Source: Vibrio pomeroyi
GTDB taxonomy: Bacteria; Pseudomonadota; Gammaproteobacteria; Enterobacterales; Vibrionaceae
NCBI GenBank assembly: GCA_041879425.1
Contig: CP090854.1
Coordinates: forward strand, 3,038,001 to 3,102,000
Length of the DNA: 64,000 nt
Direction of reading: 5' to 3'
A model generated the notes under the pieces. The model was given only the letters and a program-made list of their open reading frames with translations. It was not told the origin of the DNA and did not search any database. Shown one piece after another: positions 47,649 through 58,548 of the stretch (position 1 is its first letter; each line of letters begins with the position of its first letter). The translations under genes and the position numbers were made by a program.

Positions 47649-50231
47649 TTAAAGACGTTCTTCTAGCCAAGTGCGTACAGATTTAAGCGCTTCAGGTAGT
47701 GCTTCAACGTCAGTACCACCCGCTTGAGCCATATCTGGACGACCGCCGCCTTTACCGCCAACTTGCTCAGCAACCATCTTAACTAGGTCGCCCGCTTTAA
47801 CTTTGCCGATAAGGTCTTTAGTTACGCCAGCAATCAGGCCAACTTTACCGTCTGCTACGTTAGCAATCAGGATGATGCCGCTACCCACTTGGTTTTTAGC
47901 GTTATCAACCATAGTACGTAGGTTCTTGTTGTCTGCGCCTTCAATTGCAGCAACCAGTACTTTAGTACCTGAGATTTCTTCCACTTTACCCATGATGTTT
48001 GCGCCTTCAGCTGCAGCCATCTTTTCTTTAAGCAGTTGGATTTCTTTCTCTAGAAATTTCGCTTTCTTAGCTGACTCAGCTAGTTTCTCTTCGTAAGCGT
48101 TAGCTTGAGCTTCTACAGCATCTAGAGCCGCTTCGCCTGTTACCGCTTCGATACGACGGATACCAGCAGCGATACCACCTTCAGAAGTGATCTTGAACAG
48201 ACCGATATCACCCGTGTTGCTTGCGTGGATACCACCACAAAGCTCAGTAGAGAAATCGCCCATAGACAGAACGCGAACTTCATCATCGTACTTCTCGCCA
48301 AACAGTGCCATTGCACCTTTTTCTTTCGCTGACTCGATGTCCATGATGTTGGTTTCAATCACGTGGTTCTTACGAACTTGTGCGTTAACCAAGCGCTCCA
48401 CTTCTTTAATCTGTGCAGGTGTTACCGCTTCAAGATTAGAGAAGTCAAAACGTAGATTATCAGGCTTAACCAAAGAACCTTTCTGAGCAACGTGCTCACC
48501 TAGAACTTCACGCAGTGCAGAGTGCAGTAAGTGCGTTGCAGAGTGGTTTAGTGAGATAGCAGCACGACGCTCAGCGTCAACTGTTGCTTCTACTTTGTCG
48601 CCTTTAGCAAATACACCTTCAACTAACTCACCGTGGTGCGCAAATGCGTTACCTAGCTTCTGAGTGTCTTGTACTTTGAACAGACCCGATACTGTTTTTA
48701 GCGTACCAGCATCACCACATTGACCGCCTGACTCAGCGTAGAATGGTGTCTCTTCAAGGATAATGATGGCTTTGTCGCCCGCTGATAGTGAAGATACTTC
48801 TTCGCCGTCAACGAATAGCGCAGAGATTTCACCTGAACCTTCAGTACCTGTGTAACCACAGAACTCAGTGTTGGTGTCTACTTTGATCGTCGCGTTGTAA
48901 TCCGTGCCGAATTGGCCAGCTTCGCGTGCACGTTGACGCTGTGCTTCCATCGCCTTCTCAAAGCCTTCTTCATCGATAGTAAAGTCGCGTTCGCGAGCTA
49001 CATCGTTAGTAAGGTCAGCTGGGAAGCCGTATGTGTCGTAAAGTTTGAAAACTGTTTCGCCGTCAAGCTCTTTGCCTTCAAGTGCATCTAGTGCGTCATT
49101 AAGAATAACCATGCCGCGCTCTAGAGTACGACCGAAGTTCTCTTCTTCAATGCGCAGTACTTTTTCAACAAGCTCTTGTTGCTTCTTCAGCTCATCTGCT
49201 GCAGAACCCATCACTTCAGCCAGTACACCCACAAGTTTGTGGAAGAATACGCCTTGTGCACCTAGCTTGTTACCGTGACGAACAGCACGACGAATAATAC
49301 GACGTAGAACGTAGCCACGACCTTCGTTTGAAGGCATAACGCCATCAGCGATTAGGAATGAACAAGAACGGATGTGGTCAGCAATAACGCGTAGCGATTG
49401 GTTAGATAGGTCGTCATGACCAACAACTTCAGCTGTCGCTTTGATTAGCTTTTGGAATACATCAATTTCGTAGTTAGAGTGAACGCCCTGCATGATTGCA
49501 GAGATACGCTCAATACCCATGCCTGTATCTACAGCAGGCTTAGGTAGCGGTTCCATTGTGCCGTCAGCGTGACGGTTGAACTGCATGAATACGTTGTTCC
49601 AGATCTCGATGAAACGGTCACCATCTTCTTCAGGTGTACCAGGACGGCCGCCCCAGATGTGCTCACCGTGATCGTAGAAGATTTCAGTACATGGACCACA
49701 AGGACCTGTGTCACCCATTGTCCAGAAGTTATCAGACTCGAACTGTTTACCGCCTTCTTTATCGCCGATGCGAACGATACGGTCAGCAGGTACACCTACT
49801 TTCTTGTTCCAGATATCGAATGCTTCATCATCTGTCTCGTATACCGTTACCAGTAGACGATCTTTTGGCAGTTGAAGAGTTTCAGTCAGGAATTCCCAAG
49901 CAAACGCAATCGCTTCTTCTTTGAAGTAATCACCAAAGCTGAAGTTACCTAGCATTTCGAAGAATGTGTGGTGACGAGCCGTGAAACCTACGTTTTCAAG
50001 GTCATTGTGTTTACCACCCGCACGTACACAACGCTGAGCCGTAGTTGCTCGTGTGTAGGCACGCTTTTCGGCGCCTAGGAAGCAATCTTTGAATTGGTTC
50101 ATACCTGCGTTAGTAAATAGCAGGGTTGGATCGTTATGTGGAACTAACGATGAACTGTCTACGATTTGGTGTTCTTTGCTCTCAAAGAACTTAAGGAACG
50201 CGTTGCGAACCTCATCAGTGCTCATGTACAT
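47649..50231 (-). CDS. alaS: Alanyl-tRNA synthetase
   Basis: AlaRS charges tRNA(Ala) and edits Ser/Gly mischarging. The 860-aa class II enzyme shows [23 protein letters not shown] at the N-terminus, the G3-U70-recognising central region, the editing site [12 protein letters not shown], the zinc site [13 protein letters not shown] and the C-Ala domain with [27 protein letters not shown] precedes the ATG of MYMSTDEVR; an ATG two codons later is also possible. recX, usually found between recA and alaS, is missing. Confidence 0.98.
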   Translation of the reverse strand: MYMSTDEVRNAFLKFFESKEHQIVDSSSLVPHNDPTLLFTNAGMNQFKDCFLGAEKRAYTRATTAQRCVRAGGKHNDLENVGFTARHHTFFEMLGNFSFGDYFKEEAIAFAWEFLTETLQLPKDRLLVTVYETDDEAFDIWNKKVGVPADRIVRIGDKEGGKQFESDNFWTMGDTGPCGPCTEIFYDHGEHIWGGRPGTPEEDGDRFIEIWNNVFMQFNRHADGTMEPLPKPAVDTGMGIERISAIMQGVHSNYEIDVFQKLIKATAEVVGHDDLSNQSLRVIADHIRSCSFLIADGVMPSNEGRGYVLRRIIRRAVRHGNKLGAQGVFFHKLVGVLAEVMGSAADELKKQQELVEKVLRIEEENFGRTLERGMVILNDALDALEGKELDGETVFKLYDTYGFPADLTNDVARERDFTIDEEGFEKAMEAQRQRAREAGQFGTDYNATIKVDTNTEFCGYTGTEGSGEISALFVDGEEVSSLSAGDKAIIILEETPFYAESGGQCGDAGTLKTVSGLFKVQDTQKLGNAFAHHGELVEGVFAKGDKVEATVDAERRAAISLNHSATHLLHSALREVLGEHVAQKGSLVKPDNLRFDFSNLEAVTPAQIKEVERLVNAQVRKNHVIETNIMDIESAKEKGAMALFGEKYDDEVRVLSMGDFSTELCGGIHASNTGDIGLFKITSEGGIAAGIRRIEAVTGEAALDAVEAQANAYEEKLAESAKKAKFLEKEIQLLKEKMAAAEGANIMGKVEEISGTKVLVAAIEGADNKNLRTMVDNAKNQVGSGIILIANVADGKVGLIAGVTKDLIGKVKAGDLVKMVAEQVGGKGGGRPDMAQAGGTDVEALPEALKSVRTWLEERL

Positions 50232-50479
50232 GCAGCTCTTCCTGAAAATAGTCGAGTTAGAATTTTGCCGTATTGTAGATCATGGTTAAGGCTTCGACTA
50301 GTTTTCTTGTAGAAAAGACACCCTTGGGCATGATTTTAGTTGTAAATCGATAAAATGGAGAATATTTCACTAGTTCAGGCAGTGGAAAAGCCGAACTCAA
50401 TTGGCTATCTAGCGATTGAAGAAAGTCCATAAACTAAGAAGATCTAACTAAATGACACACAGAGCGAAACTGCCCCAAT
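50232..50479. other. recA-alaS intergenic region without recX
   Basis: About 250 bp with no reading frame resembling RecX, which needs about 450 bp. It presumably holds the alaS promoter. Confidence 0.6.
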
Positions 50480-50510
50480 AAAAAAGCCCCGCATAAAAAT
50501 GCGAGGCTTT
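50480..50510 (-). terminator. recA terminator
   Basis: AAAGCCTCGCAT/ATGCGGGGCTTT with one G-U pair; on minus it is followed by TTTATTGG. Confidence 0.9.
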
Positions 50511-50563
50511 AAATTTTTCAAAGCGAATGTTGTTTTCAAACATCCACTCCATAAAACGTTAGC

Positions 50564-51604
50564 TTATAGCTCTTCGTTTTCTTCTTCCTGTTCTACGTCT
50601 TTTTCTTCAAGAACAGCAGGAGTTAGTAGCAACTCGCGAAGTTTAGTGTCGATCTCAAGAGCAACTTCTGGGTTTTCACGTAGGTATTTACCAGCGTTAG
50701 CTTTACCTTGGCCGATCTTATCGCCCTTGTAGCTGTACCAAGCGCCCGCTTTTTCTACCAGCTTGTTCTTAACACCTAAATCGATAAGCTCACCTTCACG
50801 GTTGAAGCCTTTACCGTATAGGATCTGAGTTTCAGCTTGTTTAAACGGTGCAGCAATCTTGTTCTTAACAACCTTGATACGTGTTTCGTTACCAACAACC
50901 TCATCACCATCTTTGATCGCACCAGTACGGCGGATATCAAGACGAACAGATGCGTAGAACTTAAGAGCATTACCACCTGTTGTTGTTTCTGGGTTACCAA
51001 ACATCACACCAATCTTCATACGGATTTGGTTGATGAAGATAGCCATACAGTTAGACTGCTTTAGGTTACCAGTTAGCTTACGCATCGCTTGAGAAAGCAT
51101 ACGAGCCTGAAGACCCATGTGGCTATCGCCCATTTCGCCTTCGATTTCTGCTTTTGGTGTTAGTGCTGCTACTGAGTCAATAACAAGTACATCGATTGCA
51201 CCTGAACGAGCCAGTGCATCACAGATTTCTAGCGCTTGCTCACCCGTATCTGGTTGAGAAACAAGAAGCGCATCGATATCAACACCAAGCTTTTGAGCGT
51301 AGATAGGGTCTAGTGCGTGTTCCGCATCAACGAAAGCACACGTCTTGCCAACTTTTTGTGCTGCAGCAATAAGCTCAAGCGTTAGCGTTGTTTTACCTGA
51401 TGATTCTGGACCGTAAACTTCTACGATACGTCCCATCGGTAGGCCACCAGCACCTAGTGCGATATCTAGAGATAGAGAACCAGTAGAAATAGTTTCTACG
51501 TCCATTGTGCGGTTATCACCAAGACGCATGATAGAACCTTTACCAAATTGCTTTTCAATCTGACCAAGGGCTGCGGCTAACGCTTTTTGTTTATTCTCGT
51601 CCAT
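50564..51604 (-). CDS. recA: Recombinase RecA
   Basis: RecA forms filaments on ssDNA for strand exchange and LexA cleavage. The 346-aa protein has Walker A GPESSGKT (65-72), Walker [12 protein letters not shown]1 ([15 protein letters not shown]), L2 ([29 protein letters not shown]) and an acidic tail EEEENEEL-like. I start at [10 protein letters not shown], with GGAG 7 nt upstream. A LexA box sits inside its promoter. It is transcribed alone. Confidence 0.98.
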   Translation of the reverse strand: MDENKQKALAAALGQIEKQFGKGSIMRLGDNRTMDVETISTGSLSLDIALGAGGLPMGRIVEVYGPESSGKTTLTLELIAAAQKVGKTCAFVDAEHALDPIYAQKLGVDIDALLVSQPDTGEQALEICDALARSGAIDVLVIDSVAALTPKAEIEGEMGDSHMGLQARMLSQAMRKLTGNLKQSNCMAIFINQIRMKIGVMFGNPETTTGGNALKFYASVRLDIRRTGAIKDGDEVVGNETRIKVVKNKIAAPFKQAETQILYGKGFNREGELIDLGVKNKLVEKAGAWYSYKGDKIGQGKANAGKYLRENPEVALEIDTKLRELLLTPAVLEEKDVEQEEENEEL

Positions 51605-51686
51605 TTCTATCTCCACATAATCGGTTGTCTCAACAAGCGATCTAGAATCTATTTCTAACCCACATAGGGGTGACTAATTGGCTTTT

Positions 51687-51714
51687 ATTATACTGTTGAT
51701 TCATACAGTGTCTA
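51687..51714 (-). promoter_or_regulatory. recA promoter with LexA (SOS) box filling the spacer
   Basis: On minus, TAGACA-16 bp-TATAAT. The spacer (51693-51708) is exactly CTGTATGAATCAACAG, which matches the CTGT-N8-ACAG SOS box. The layout is like E. coli recA. Confidence 0.93.
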
Positions 51715-51743
51715 TACCTGTATGAAAATAATTTGTACAAATG

Positions 51744-52238
51744 TTACTTACCTTCCATTGATAGGTAATCATAAATAACTTGCAGGGCATGGTGCGTGGC
51801 TTGTTGGCGTACTTGTGATCTATCACCTGTAAATACATTCGTTTCCACTTTATCCCAGCCGTTTAAAGCCTTCCAAGCAAAACAGACGGTACCAACAGGC
51901 TTCTCTTCTGTGCCGCCGCCAGGGCCAGCAATACCACTGATCGACACAGAAATAGTGCCATTTGAATGTTGTAGTGCGCCCTTGACCATTTCTATCACCA
52001 CAGGTTCACTCACCGCGCCGAACTCAACCAAGGTTTCAAGCTGAACCCCAATCATCTCTTGCTTAGCTTCATTACTGTAAGTAACAAAAGCACGATCAAA
52101 CCATCCAGAGCTGCCCGCCACATCGGTAACCGCCGTTGCTACACCGCCGCCAGTACAAGATTCAGCGGTCACTAGCACTTGTTTATGTTTTGCCAGTAAT
52201 GGTCCGAGTTTTTCACTAAGAGCTTGAGTCATCTGCAT
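51744..52238 (-). CDS. pncC: Nicotinamide-nucleotide amidase PncC (CinA C-terminal family)
   Basis: PncC deamidates NMN to NaMN in pyridine nucleotide recycling. The 164-aa protein has [12 protein letters not shown] (catalytic Ser about 27), [15 protein letters not shown] and [21 protein letters not shown]. The chosen ATG ([11 protein letters not shown]) has GGGAAG 6 nt upstream and gives the family length. The longer frame of 33 extra residues is unsupported. It is divergent from mutS. Confidence 0.94.
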   Translation of the reverse strand: MQMTQALSEKLGPLLAKHKQVLVTAESCTGGGVATAVTDVAGSSGWFDRAFVTYSNEAKQEMIGVQLETLVEFGAVSEPVVIEMVKGALQHSNGTISVSISGIAGPGGGTEEKPVGTVCFAWKALNGWDKVETNVFTGDRSQVRQQATHHALQVIYDYLSMEGK

Positions 52239-52362
52239 TATCAACTTCCCTTTATTTACTGTCATATCATTTGGATTCGCATCTTTTCGCATCAGCCGCT
52301 TTTCGCACGAAACGCTTTCACGTATCCTAAGCCGCAATAGAAATAAACGAAAGAAGTTAACT

Positions 52363-54924
52363 GTGAAAGCCGATCAAAAACATACTCCCATGATGCAGCA
52401 GTACCTAAAACTAAAAGCAGAAAACCCAGAAATTCTGCTGTTCTACCGCATGGGCGATTTCTACGAGCTTTTCTACGATGACGCTAAAAAAGCTTCTCAA
52501 CTCCTCGATATTTCACTGACTAAGCGTGGTTCATCAAATGGTGAGCCAATCCCAATGGCCGGCGTCCCATACCATGCCGTTGAGGGGTATCTAGCTAAGT
52601 TAGTGCAACTCGGAGAATCCGTAGCAATTTGTGAACAGATTGGTAATCCAGCACTTTCAAAAGGCCCAGTCGAGCGAGCGGTTGTGCGTATCGTGACACC
52701 AGGTACCGTAACAGACGAAGCACTGCTTTCTGAACGCGTCGACAATTTGATTGCCGCTATCTACCACCACAATGGCAAGTTTGGTTACGCGACGCTAGAC
52801 ATTACCTCGGGCCGATTCCAACTGTGTGAACCAGAAACCGAAGAAGCAATGGCAGCAGAACTGCAGAGAACTTCTCCGCGTGAGTTGTTGTTCCCTGAAG
52901 ATTTCGAACCCGTTGATTTAATGGCAAGCCGTACTGGCAATCGTCGTCGTCCGGTATGGGAGTTTGAACTAGATACCGCTAAGCAGCAGTTGAACCAACA
53001 ATTTGGTACTCGCGACCTTGTGGGTTTTGGCGTTGAAGGCGCAAAACTTGGCTTATGTGCAGCTGGCTGTCTTATTCAGTATGTGAAAGATACCCAACGT
53101 ACTGCGCTTCCGCATATTCGCTCACTGACAATGGACAAGCAAGATCACTCAGTGATCCTCGATGCTGCAACGCGCCGTAACCTAGAGATCACACAAAACC
53201 TTGCCGGTGGAACCGACAACACCCTTGCTGAAGTGCTGGACCACACTGCAACCGCAATGGGTAGTCGTATGCTTAAGCGTTGGTTACATCAACCAATGCG
53301 TAATATCTCTGCACTCGATCAGCGCCTAGACGCGATTGGTGAAATGAAAGATTTGGCTCTATTTACTGAGCTGCAGCCAACCCTGAAACAGATCGGCGAT
53401 ATTGAGCGAATCTTAGCTCGCTTAGCACTTCGCTCGGCCCGCCCTCGTGATATGGCGCGACTTCGTCAAGCAATGGAATACCTACCAGAGCTTGCTGAAA
53501 CACTGACTCAGCTTAAGCACCCATACCTAACTCAACTTGCTCAGTACGCATCTCCTTTGGATGAGGTTTCAGAACTGCTTGAACGTGCAATCAAAGAGAA
53601 CCCGCCCGTGGTTATCCGTGACGGCGGTGTGATTGCAGAAGGCTACAACGCCGAGCTAGATGAATGGCGTGACCTTGCAGCGGGTGCAACCGAGTTTCTG
53701 GATAAGCTTGAGCAAGAAGAGCGTGAACGTCACGGTATCGACACGCTAAAAGTTGGCTACAACAACGTACACGGTTTCTTTATTCAGGTAAGCCGCGGGC
53801 AAAGCCACCTTGTACCGCTACACTATGTACGTCGTCAAACGCTGAAGAATGCTGAACGTTACATTATTCCAGAACTGAAAGAGCACGAAGACAAAGTCCT
53901 TAACTCTAAATCGAAGGCTTTGGCGATCGAGAAGCAGTTGTGGGAAGAGTTGTTTGATTTACTACTGCCATATCTAGAACGACTACAGAACATCGCATCT
54001 TCAGTATCTCAACTTGATGTACTGCAGAACTTAGCTGAGCGCGCAGATACGCTGGATTACTGCCGTCCAACCATGACAGAAGCGGCAGGTGTACAGATCC
54101 AAGCGGGTCGTCACCCAGTGGTTGAGCAAGTGATGGACGAACCTTTCATCGCCAACCCTATCGACCTAAACGACAAGCGTAAAATGCTGATCATCACAGG
54201 TCCAAACATGGGTGGTAAATCGACTTACATGCGCCAAACTGCACTTATCGCATTGATGGCCCATATCGGTTGTTATGTGCCAGCAGAAAGCGCGACTATT
54301 GGCTCTATCGACCGTATCTTTACTCGTATTGGCGCGTCGGATGATCTGGCTTCTGGCCGTTCAACTTTCATGGTTGAGATGACAGAGACCGCTAATATTC
54401 TGCACAACGCGACACCAAATAGCCTTGTGTTAATGGACGAAATTGGCCGTGGTACCAGTACTTATGATGGTTTGTCATTGGCTTGGGCAAGCGCGGAATG
54501 GCTAGCGAATCAAATCAATGCGATGACACTGTTTGCAACGCACTATTTTGAGCTAACTGAACTGCCAAACCAGCTTCCAACGCTGGCCAACGTCCACTTG
54601 GACGCGGTTGAACACGGCGACAGCATTGCTTTTATGCATGCGGTTCAAGAAGGTGCGGCAAGTAAATCTTACGGCCTAGCGGTTGCAGGGTTGGCCGGTG
54701 TACCAAAAGCCGTGATCAAGAACGCTCGCGCGAAGCTAACACAACTCGAGGCATTGAGTATTGAGTCTCCGACATCGAAGCCAAGTGGTGTTGATATCGC
54801 GAACCAACTGAGCCTGATCCCTGAGCCGAGTGAAGTGGAGCAAGCACTAGCGAATGTTGATCCTGATGATCTAACACCTCGCCAAGCATTAGAAGAACTC
54901 TACCGCTTGAAGAAGCTTCTCTAA
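52363..54924 (+). CDS. mutS: DNA mismatch repair protein MutS
   Basis: MutS recognises base mismatches and starts methyl-directed repair. The 853-aa protein has the mismatch-reading FYE motif (F33, E35 in GDFYELF), the connector and lever/clamp domains, Walker A GPNMGGKS at about 613-620 and Walker [16 protein letters not shown]. The start is GTG, and the N-terminus aligns with E. coli. It converges on rpoS, the classical mutS-rpoS polymorphic region, but here the gap is short with no insert. Confidence 0.97.
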   Translation: MKADQKHTPMMQQYLKLKAENPEILLFYRMGDFYELFYDDAKKASQLLDISLTKRGSSNGEPIPMAGVPYHAVEGYLAKLVQLGESVAICEQIGNPALSKGPVERAVVRIVTPGTVTDEALLSERVDNLIAAIYHHNGKFGYATLDITSGRFQLCEPETEEAMAAELQRTSPRELLFPEDFEPVDLMASRTGNRRRPVWEFELDTAKQQLNQQFGTRDLVGFGVEGAKLGLCAAGCLIQYVKDTQRTALPHIRSLTMDKQDHSVILDAATRRNLEITQNLAGGTDNTLAEVLDHTATAMGSRMLKRWLHQPMRNISALDQRLDAIGEMKDLALFTELQPTLKQIGDIERILARLALRSARPRDMARLRQAMEYLPELAETLTQLKHPYLTQLAQYASPLDEVSELLERAIKENPPVVIRDGGVIAEGYNAELDEWRDLAAGATEFLDKLEQEERERHGIDTLKVGYNNVHGFFIQVSRGQSHLVPLHYVRRQTLKNAERYIIPELKEHEDKVLNSKSKALAIEKQLWEELFDLLLPYLERLQNIASSVSQLDVLQNLAERADTLDYCRPTMTEAAGVQIQAGRHPVVEQVMDEPFIANPIDLNDKRKMLIITGPNMGGKSTYMRQTALIALMAHIGCYVPAESATIGSIDRIFTRIGASDDLASGRSTFMVEMTETANILHNATPNSLVLMDEIGRGTSTYDGLSLAWASAEWLANQINAMTLFATHYFELTELPNQLPTLANVHLDAVEHGDSIAFMHAVQEGAASKSYGLAVAGLAGVPKAVIKNARAKLTQLEALSIESPTSKPSGVDIANQLSLIPEPSEVEQALANVDPDDLTPRQALEELYRLKKLL

Positions 54925-54931
54925 CTTAAGA

Positions 54932-54965
54932 AGCACTCTAGTTTAAATAGCACTCTAGTTTAAAT
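54932..54965. repeat. 17-bp perfect tandem duplication after mutS
   Basis: AGCACTCTAGTTTAAAT occurs twice head to tail, starting 8 bp after the mutS stop. It is probably a recent slippage product. Confidence 0.9.
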
Positions 54966-55020
54966 AACCAAGCGCTGTGGGTTTCTAACTGAAGTCAAAA
55001 TTAAGCCAGAAGCTAAAACT

Positions 55021-55051
55021 AAAAAACGCTGACATGAGGTCAGCGTTTTTT
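55021..55051. terminator. Bidirectional terminator between mutS and rpoS
   Basis: AAAAAACGCTGAC/GTCAGCGTTTTTT is a 13-bp perfect stem with an ATGAG loop. Confidence 0.95.
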
Positions 55052-55074
55052 ATATCGATATCGTGGAATATCGT

Positions 55075-56055
55075 TTAGTCGTTTTCAACGTTGAACAAGT
55101 TTTCCATGTTCAGACCCTGTTTGATCAGAATCTCACGTAGACGGCGAAGACCTTCAACTTGGATTTGACGAACTCGCTCACGAGTCAGGCTGATTTCACG
55201 GCCAACTTCTTCTAGCGTTGACGGTTCATAGCCTAGTAGTCCAAATCGACGTGCAAGCACCTCTTTCTGCTTCGGATTCAGTTCATCAAGCCAGAAGATC
55301 AGTGAGTTCTTGATATCGCTATCTTGAGTTGAAACCTCAGGATCTGAATTGTTGATGTCTGGAATAATATCCAACAGTGCTTTCTCACCATCACCACCAA
55401 TTGGCGTATCAACAGAGCTCACTCGTTCGTTTAGACGAAGCATCTTGCTCACATCACCAACTGGCTTATCTAGCTTAGAAGCGATCTCTTCAGCTGTTGG
55501 TTCGTGGTCAAGCTTTTGTGATAGTTCTCTTGCCGTACGTAGGTAGATGTTCAGCTCTTTCACAACATGGATTGGCAAACGGATAGTGCGAGTCTGATTC
55601 ATCAACGCACGTTCAATGGTTTGACGAATCCACCATGTTGCGTAAGTTGAGAAGCGGAAGCCACGCTCTGGGTCAAACTTCTCTACGGCGCGAATCAAGC
55701 CTAGGTTGCCTTCTTCGATTAGATCGAGAAGTGCCAAGCCACGGTTGCTATAACGACGAGAAATTTTTACCACCAAACGCAGGTTACTTTCGATCATGCG
55801 TTTACGTGCTGCTTCATCACCGCGTAGAGCTCGACGTGCGTAAAGCACTTCTTCTTCTGCGGTTAGTAGTGGTGAGAAACCGATTTCGCCTAGATACAGT
55901 TGAGTGGCATCTAAGCTTTTAGACGTAACTTCAACTTCTTCTTTCGCTTCGGTTTTCTTAGTGACTGTTCGTTTTGCTTTTCCAAGAGCTTCCGGTTCCG
56001 TGGTTGCTTGGTCAAGATCGAACTCTTCTTTGGTTACTGCATTGCTTATACTCAT
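55075..56055 (-). CDS. rpoS: RNA polymerase sigma factor RpoS
   Basis: RpoS is the general-stress and stationary-phase sigma factor. The 326-aa protein has regions 1.2-2.4 ([35 protein letters not shown]), 3 and 4 with the helix-turn-helix [21 protein letters not shown] start at [12 protein letters not shown], with a strong GGGGGAGG 7 nt upstream. nlpD precedes it; in E. coli the main rpoS promoter lies within nlpD. Confidence 0.98.
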   Translation of the reverse strand: MSISNAVTKEEFDLDQATTEPEALGKAKRTVTKKTEAKEEVEVTSKSLDATQLYLGEIGFSPLLTAEEEVLYARRALRGDEAARKRMIESNLRLVVKISRRYSNRGLALLDLIEEGNLGLIRAVEKFDPERGFRFSTYATWWIRQTIERALMNQTRTIRLPIHVVKELNIYLRTARELSQKLDHEPTAEEIASKLDKPVGDVSKMLRLNERVSSVDTPIGGDGEKALLDIIPDINNSDPEVSTQDSDIKNSLIFWLDELNPKQKEVLARRFGLLGYEPSTLEEVGREISLTRERVRQIQVEGLRRLREILIKQGLNMENLFNVEND

Positions 56056-56152
56056 AACGCCTCCCCCTGGCGAAATTAGCATGACATTACAACTTCATAT
56101 GTCGCTAAATGACTGTGTCACTCCATACAATACGTAATTTTGCATACTGTAT

Positions 56153-57067
56153 TTAAGGCAAATATCGTTTTGGATTAACTGATTTACCTTGGTAACGAAT
56201 CTCAAAGTGCAGCCTAACACTGCTGGCTCCAGAGCTTCCCATTGTTGCAATCTTCTGCCCTGGTTTCACACTTTGCCCTTCAGATACTAATAGTCGGTCG
56301 TTATGCGCGTATGCACTTAAGTAATTATCATTGTGCTTCACAATCACTAGATTGCCGTAGCCTCGTAGTGCATTACCCGAATAAACAACCGTTCCCCCTG
56401 CAGTAGATACTATTGGCTGACCTCGCTGTCCTGCTATGTCTATGCCTTTATTTCCTTGTTCGCCTACAGAGAAATTCTTGATTACTCTCCCTTTAGTTGG
56501 CCATAACCATTTGGATACTTTATCACTTGTTGGTTTGGTGGACGGTGTAACATTCTGTTTACCTTTAGAACCAACATACTCCTTTGATTTGGATTGTTCA
56601 ACCTTCTTTGGTGGATCTTTTTTCGCCACTTTGGTGGTAGTTTGAGCTGGGGCAGGTTTAGAGTTTTTGCTCGGTTGCGATGTGGTTTTAGGTTTACTTG
56701 CCGCAGATGACGTTGTCGATGCCGCGACAGGCGCAGCAACTGCTGCTGCCGCTACCGTTGATTTACCATACGCTGGCGCGTTGTAGCTAGGACGCCACAA
56801 CTTAAGCTTCTGCCCTGGATGGATAGTATAAGGGGCAGACAATTTGTTGTAACTGACGAGGTCATTGACGTCTTTATTGGTCACATAAGCGATGAAATAA
56901 AGCGTATCGCCTTTTTTCACTTCATAGTAACTGCCGCGATAACTACCACGATCAATCGATGAGTATTTCTTGTTAAGGCTTGAAACGGGCGCAGGCGAAT
57001 TCGCTGCACACCCAACAAGGGCACAGCTAAGCAGTAAAGTACTTCCTTTAAACAACTTCGAACGCAT
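56153..57067 (-). CDS. nlpD: Murein hydrolase activator NlpD (LysM, LytM lipoprotein)
   Basis: NlpD is an outer-membrane lipoprotein that activates the amidase AmiC at the division septum. The 304-aa protein has lipobox ALVGC (C20), a LysM domain (about 48-92, YYEVKKGDTLYFIAY), a Ser/Thr/Lys/Pro-rich linker, and a C-terminal LytM domain. LytM metal ligands are replaced (NKGIDIAG and RLHFE in place of H residues), typical of a non-enzymatic activator. I start at MRSKLFKGST with AGAGAG upstream. Confidence 0.96.
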   Translation of the reverse strand: MRSKLFKGSTLLLSCALVGCAANSPAPVSSLNKKYSSIDRGSYRGSYYEVKKGDTLYFIAYVTNKDVNDLVSYNKLSAPYTIHPGQKLKLWRPSYNAPAYGKSTVAAAAVAAPVAASTTSSAASKPKTTSQPSKNSKPAPAQTTTKVAKKDPPKKVEQSKSKEYVGSKGKQNVTPSTKPTSDKVSKWLWPTKGRVIKNFSVGEQGNKGIDIAGQRGQPIVSTAGGTVVYSGNALRGYGNLVIVKHNDNYLSAYAHNDRLLVSEGQSVKPGQKIATMGSSGASSVRLHFEIRYQGKSVNPKRYLP

Positions 57068-57102
57068 CGACTCTCTATCCACCTACACCATTAGTCTTGT
57101 TA

Positions 57103-57729
57103 TTAAGCTAGTTCACCAGGAACAAGAGGTACAAATCTCACCATTTCGATAACACTCGACAAAAATTCATCGCCGTGACGAACGATCTTCAACAGTTGTT
57201 GTTCATCATCTCCAACCGGAATCAGTAAACGACCACCATCTTTCAACTGTTGCAGAAGCGCTTGAGGAATCGACTCTGCAGCAGCAGTAACAATAATCGC
57301 ATCAAAAGGCGCCTTTGAAGACCACCCTTGCCAACCATCACCGTGCTTAGTTGAAATATTGTAGAAATCGAGTTGCTTCAACCTACGTTTAGCATCCCAT
57401 TGTAACGACTTTATTCTTTCAACCGAATAAACATGATCAACAAGCTGAGCCAATACTGCGGTTTGGTAGCCAGAACCGGTACCGATCTCCAAAACGCGAC
57501 TATCTTGTTGTAACTCAAGCAACTCTGTCATTTTAGCAACAATGTATGGTTGCGAGATGGTTTGCCCCTGTCCGATCGGCAGCGCATTATTATCATAAGC
57601 TTGATGGTACATCGCCTGTGATAAAAAGCTCTCTCTCGGCAGTTGGTAAATCGCATCAAGAACCTTTTGGTCTCGGATGCCATTTTCAATCAGAAAAGTA
57701 ACTAAGCGCTCGGCTTGTGGATTGCTCAC
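57103..57729 (-). CDS. pcm: Protein-L-isoaspartate O-methyltransferase
   Basis: Pcm repairs isoaspartyl residues in aged proteins using SAM. The 208-aa protein has the active-site [13 protein letters not shown] and SAM motif [16 protein letters not shown] (79-94). The start is GTG ([10 protein letters not shown]), directly after the surE stop (TAAGTG), with GGGAG upstream. surE-pcm-nlpD-rpoS is the enteric/Vibrio stress locus. Confidence 0.97.
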   Translation of the reverse strand: MSNPQAERLVTFLIENGIRDQKVLDAIYQLPRESFLSQAMYHQAYDNNALPIGQGQTISQPYIVAKMTELLELQQDSRVLEIGTGSGYQTAVLAQLVDHVYSVERIKSLQWDAKRRLKQLDFYNISTKHGDGWQGWSSKAPFDAIIVTAAAESIPQALLQQLKDGGRLLIPVGDDEQQLLKIVRHGDEFLSSVIEMVRFVPLVPGELA

Positions 57730-58473
57730 TTACTTCTCCCCTAACCATGTTGTCATCGCACCTAACGACTCGTGCGCCGTCAGATCAACTTGTAACGGTG
57801 TTACCGATACAAAGCCATGTTCGATTGCGTAAAAATCGGTACCTTCGCCAGCATCTTGCTCTTTACCCGGAGGACCAAGCCAATAGATATCATGACCACG
57901 AGGGTCTTTTTGCTTAATCATATCTTCAGCATGGTGACGAGCACCTAAGCGCGTTACTTGAGTACCAGAGAGCTGCTCTAAAGCCAAATCAGGTACATTA
58001 ACGTTTAACAGGCGATTAGTTGGGATTGGGTTTACTAAATGTTGTTCGACGATACGACGAGCAATCGCTGCCGCTGTCCTAAAATGTTTTTTACCCACCA
58101 ATGAAAACGCCACCGATTGAACGCCTAAGAAGTGCCCTTCCATTGCGGCTGCGACTGTGCCTGAATAAAGCACATCGTCACCAAGGTTAGCACCGTGATT
58201 AATGCCCGTTAAAACCAGATCGGGCATATTGTTCTTGAGCAGTTCATTTAACGCGAAATGCACACAATCAGTCGGCGTGCCTTGTACCGAGTAGGTATTT
58301 TCTGCAATTTCTTGAACGCGCAAAGGTTGTTCTAAAGTTAATGAATTTGAAGCACCTGAGCGATTTCGGTCAGGTGCAACAATGATAACTTCAGCAAGAT
58401 CACGTAATTCATTTGCTAGCTCATGAATACCTTGAGCATGCACACCATCATCGTTGCTGAGTAAAATCTTCAT
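57730..58473 (-). CDS. surE: 5'/3'-nucleotidase SurE
   Basis: SurE is a stationary-phase survival phosphatase acting on nucleoside monophosphates and polyphosphate. The 247-aa protein begins [10 protein letters not shown] (metal ligands D8, D9) and has [20 protein letters not shown] and [28 protein letters not shown] in pieces. AAAGGA lies 7 nt upstream of the chosen ATG. The longer frame upstream crosses a degenerate 21-bp repeat and is not conserved. Confidence 0.97.
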   Translation of the reverse strand: MKILLSNDDGVHAQGIHELANELRDLAEVIIVAPDRNRSGASNSLTLEQPLRVQEIAENTYSVQGTPTDCVHFALNELLKNNMPDLVLTGINHGANLGDDVLYSGTVAAAMEGHFLGVQSVAFSLVGKKHFRTAAAIARRIVEQHLVNPIPTNRLLNVNVPDLALEQLSGTQVTRLGARHHAEDMIKQKDPRGHDIYWLGPPGKEQDAGEGTDFYAIEHGFVSVTPLQVDLTAHESLGAMTTWLGEK

Positions 58474-58494
58474 CTTGTATCCTTTCTTTTGTTC

Positions 58495-58537
58495 CAATGC
58501 CAAGTGACTAAATTCCAATATCAAGTGACTTAGCTCC
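58495..58537. repeat. Degenerate 21-bp tandem repeat upstream of surE
   Basis: Two imperfect copies of CCAAT(G/A)(C/T)CAAGTGACT(A/T)A(A/G) lie in the truD-surE gap. It may hold part of the surE control region. Confidence 0.5.
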
Positions 58538-58548
58538 AAGCAGAATCG

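Noticed and set aside
54925..55074. mutS-rpoS gap as an accessory insertion region
   Set aside because: Only a short duplication and a shared terminator are present; there is no inserted gene.
56153..57067. nlpD as a decayed peptidase because metal ligands are missing
   Set aside because: Loss of LytM ligands is normal for NlpD-type activators; the gene is otherwise intact.
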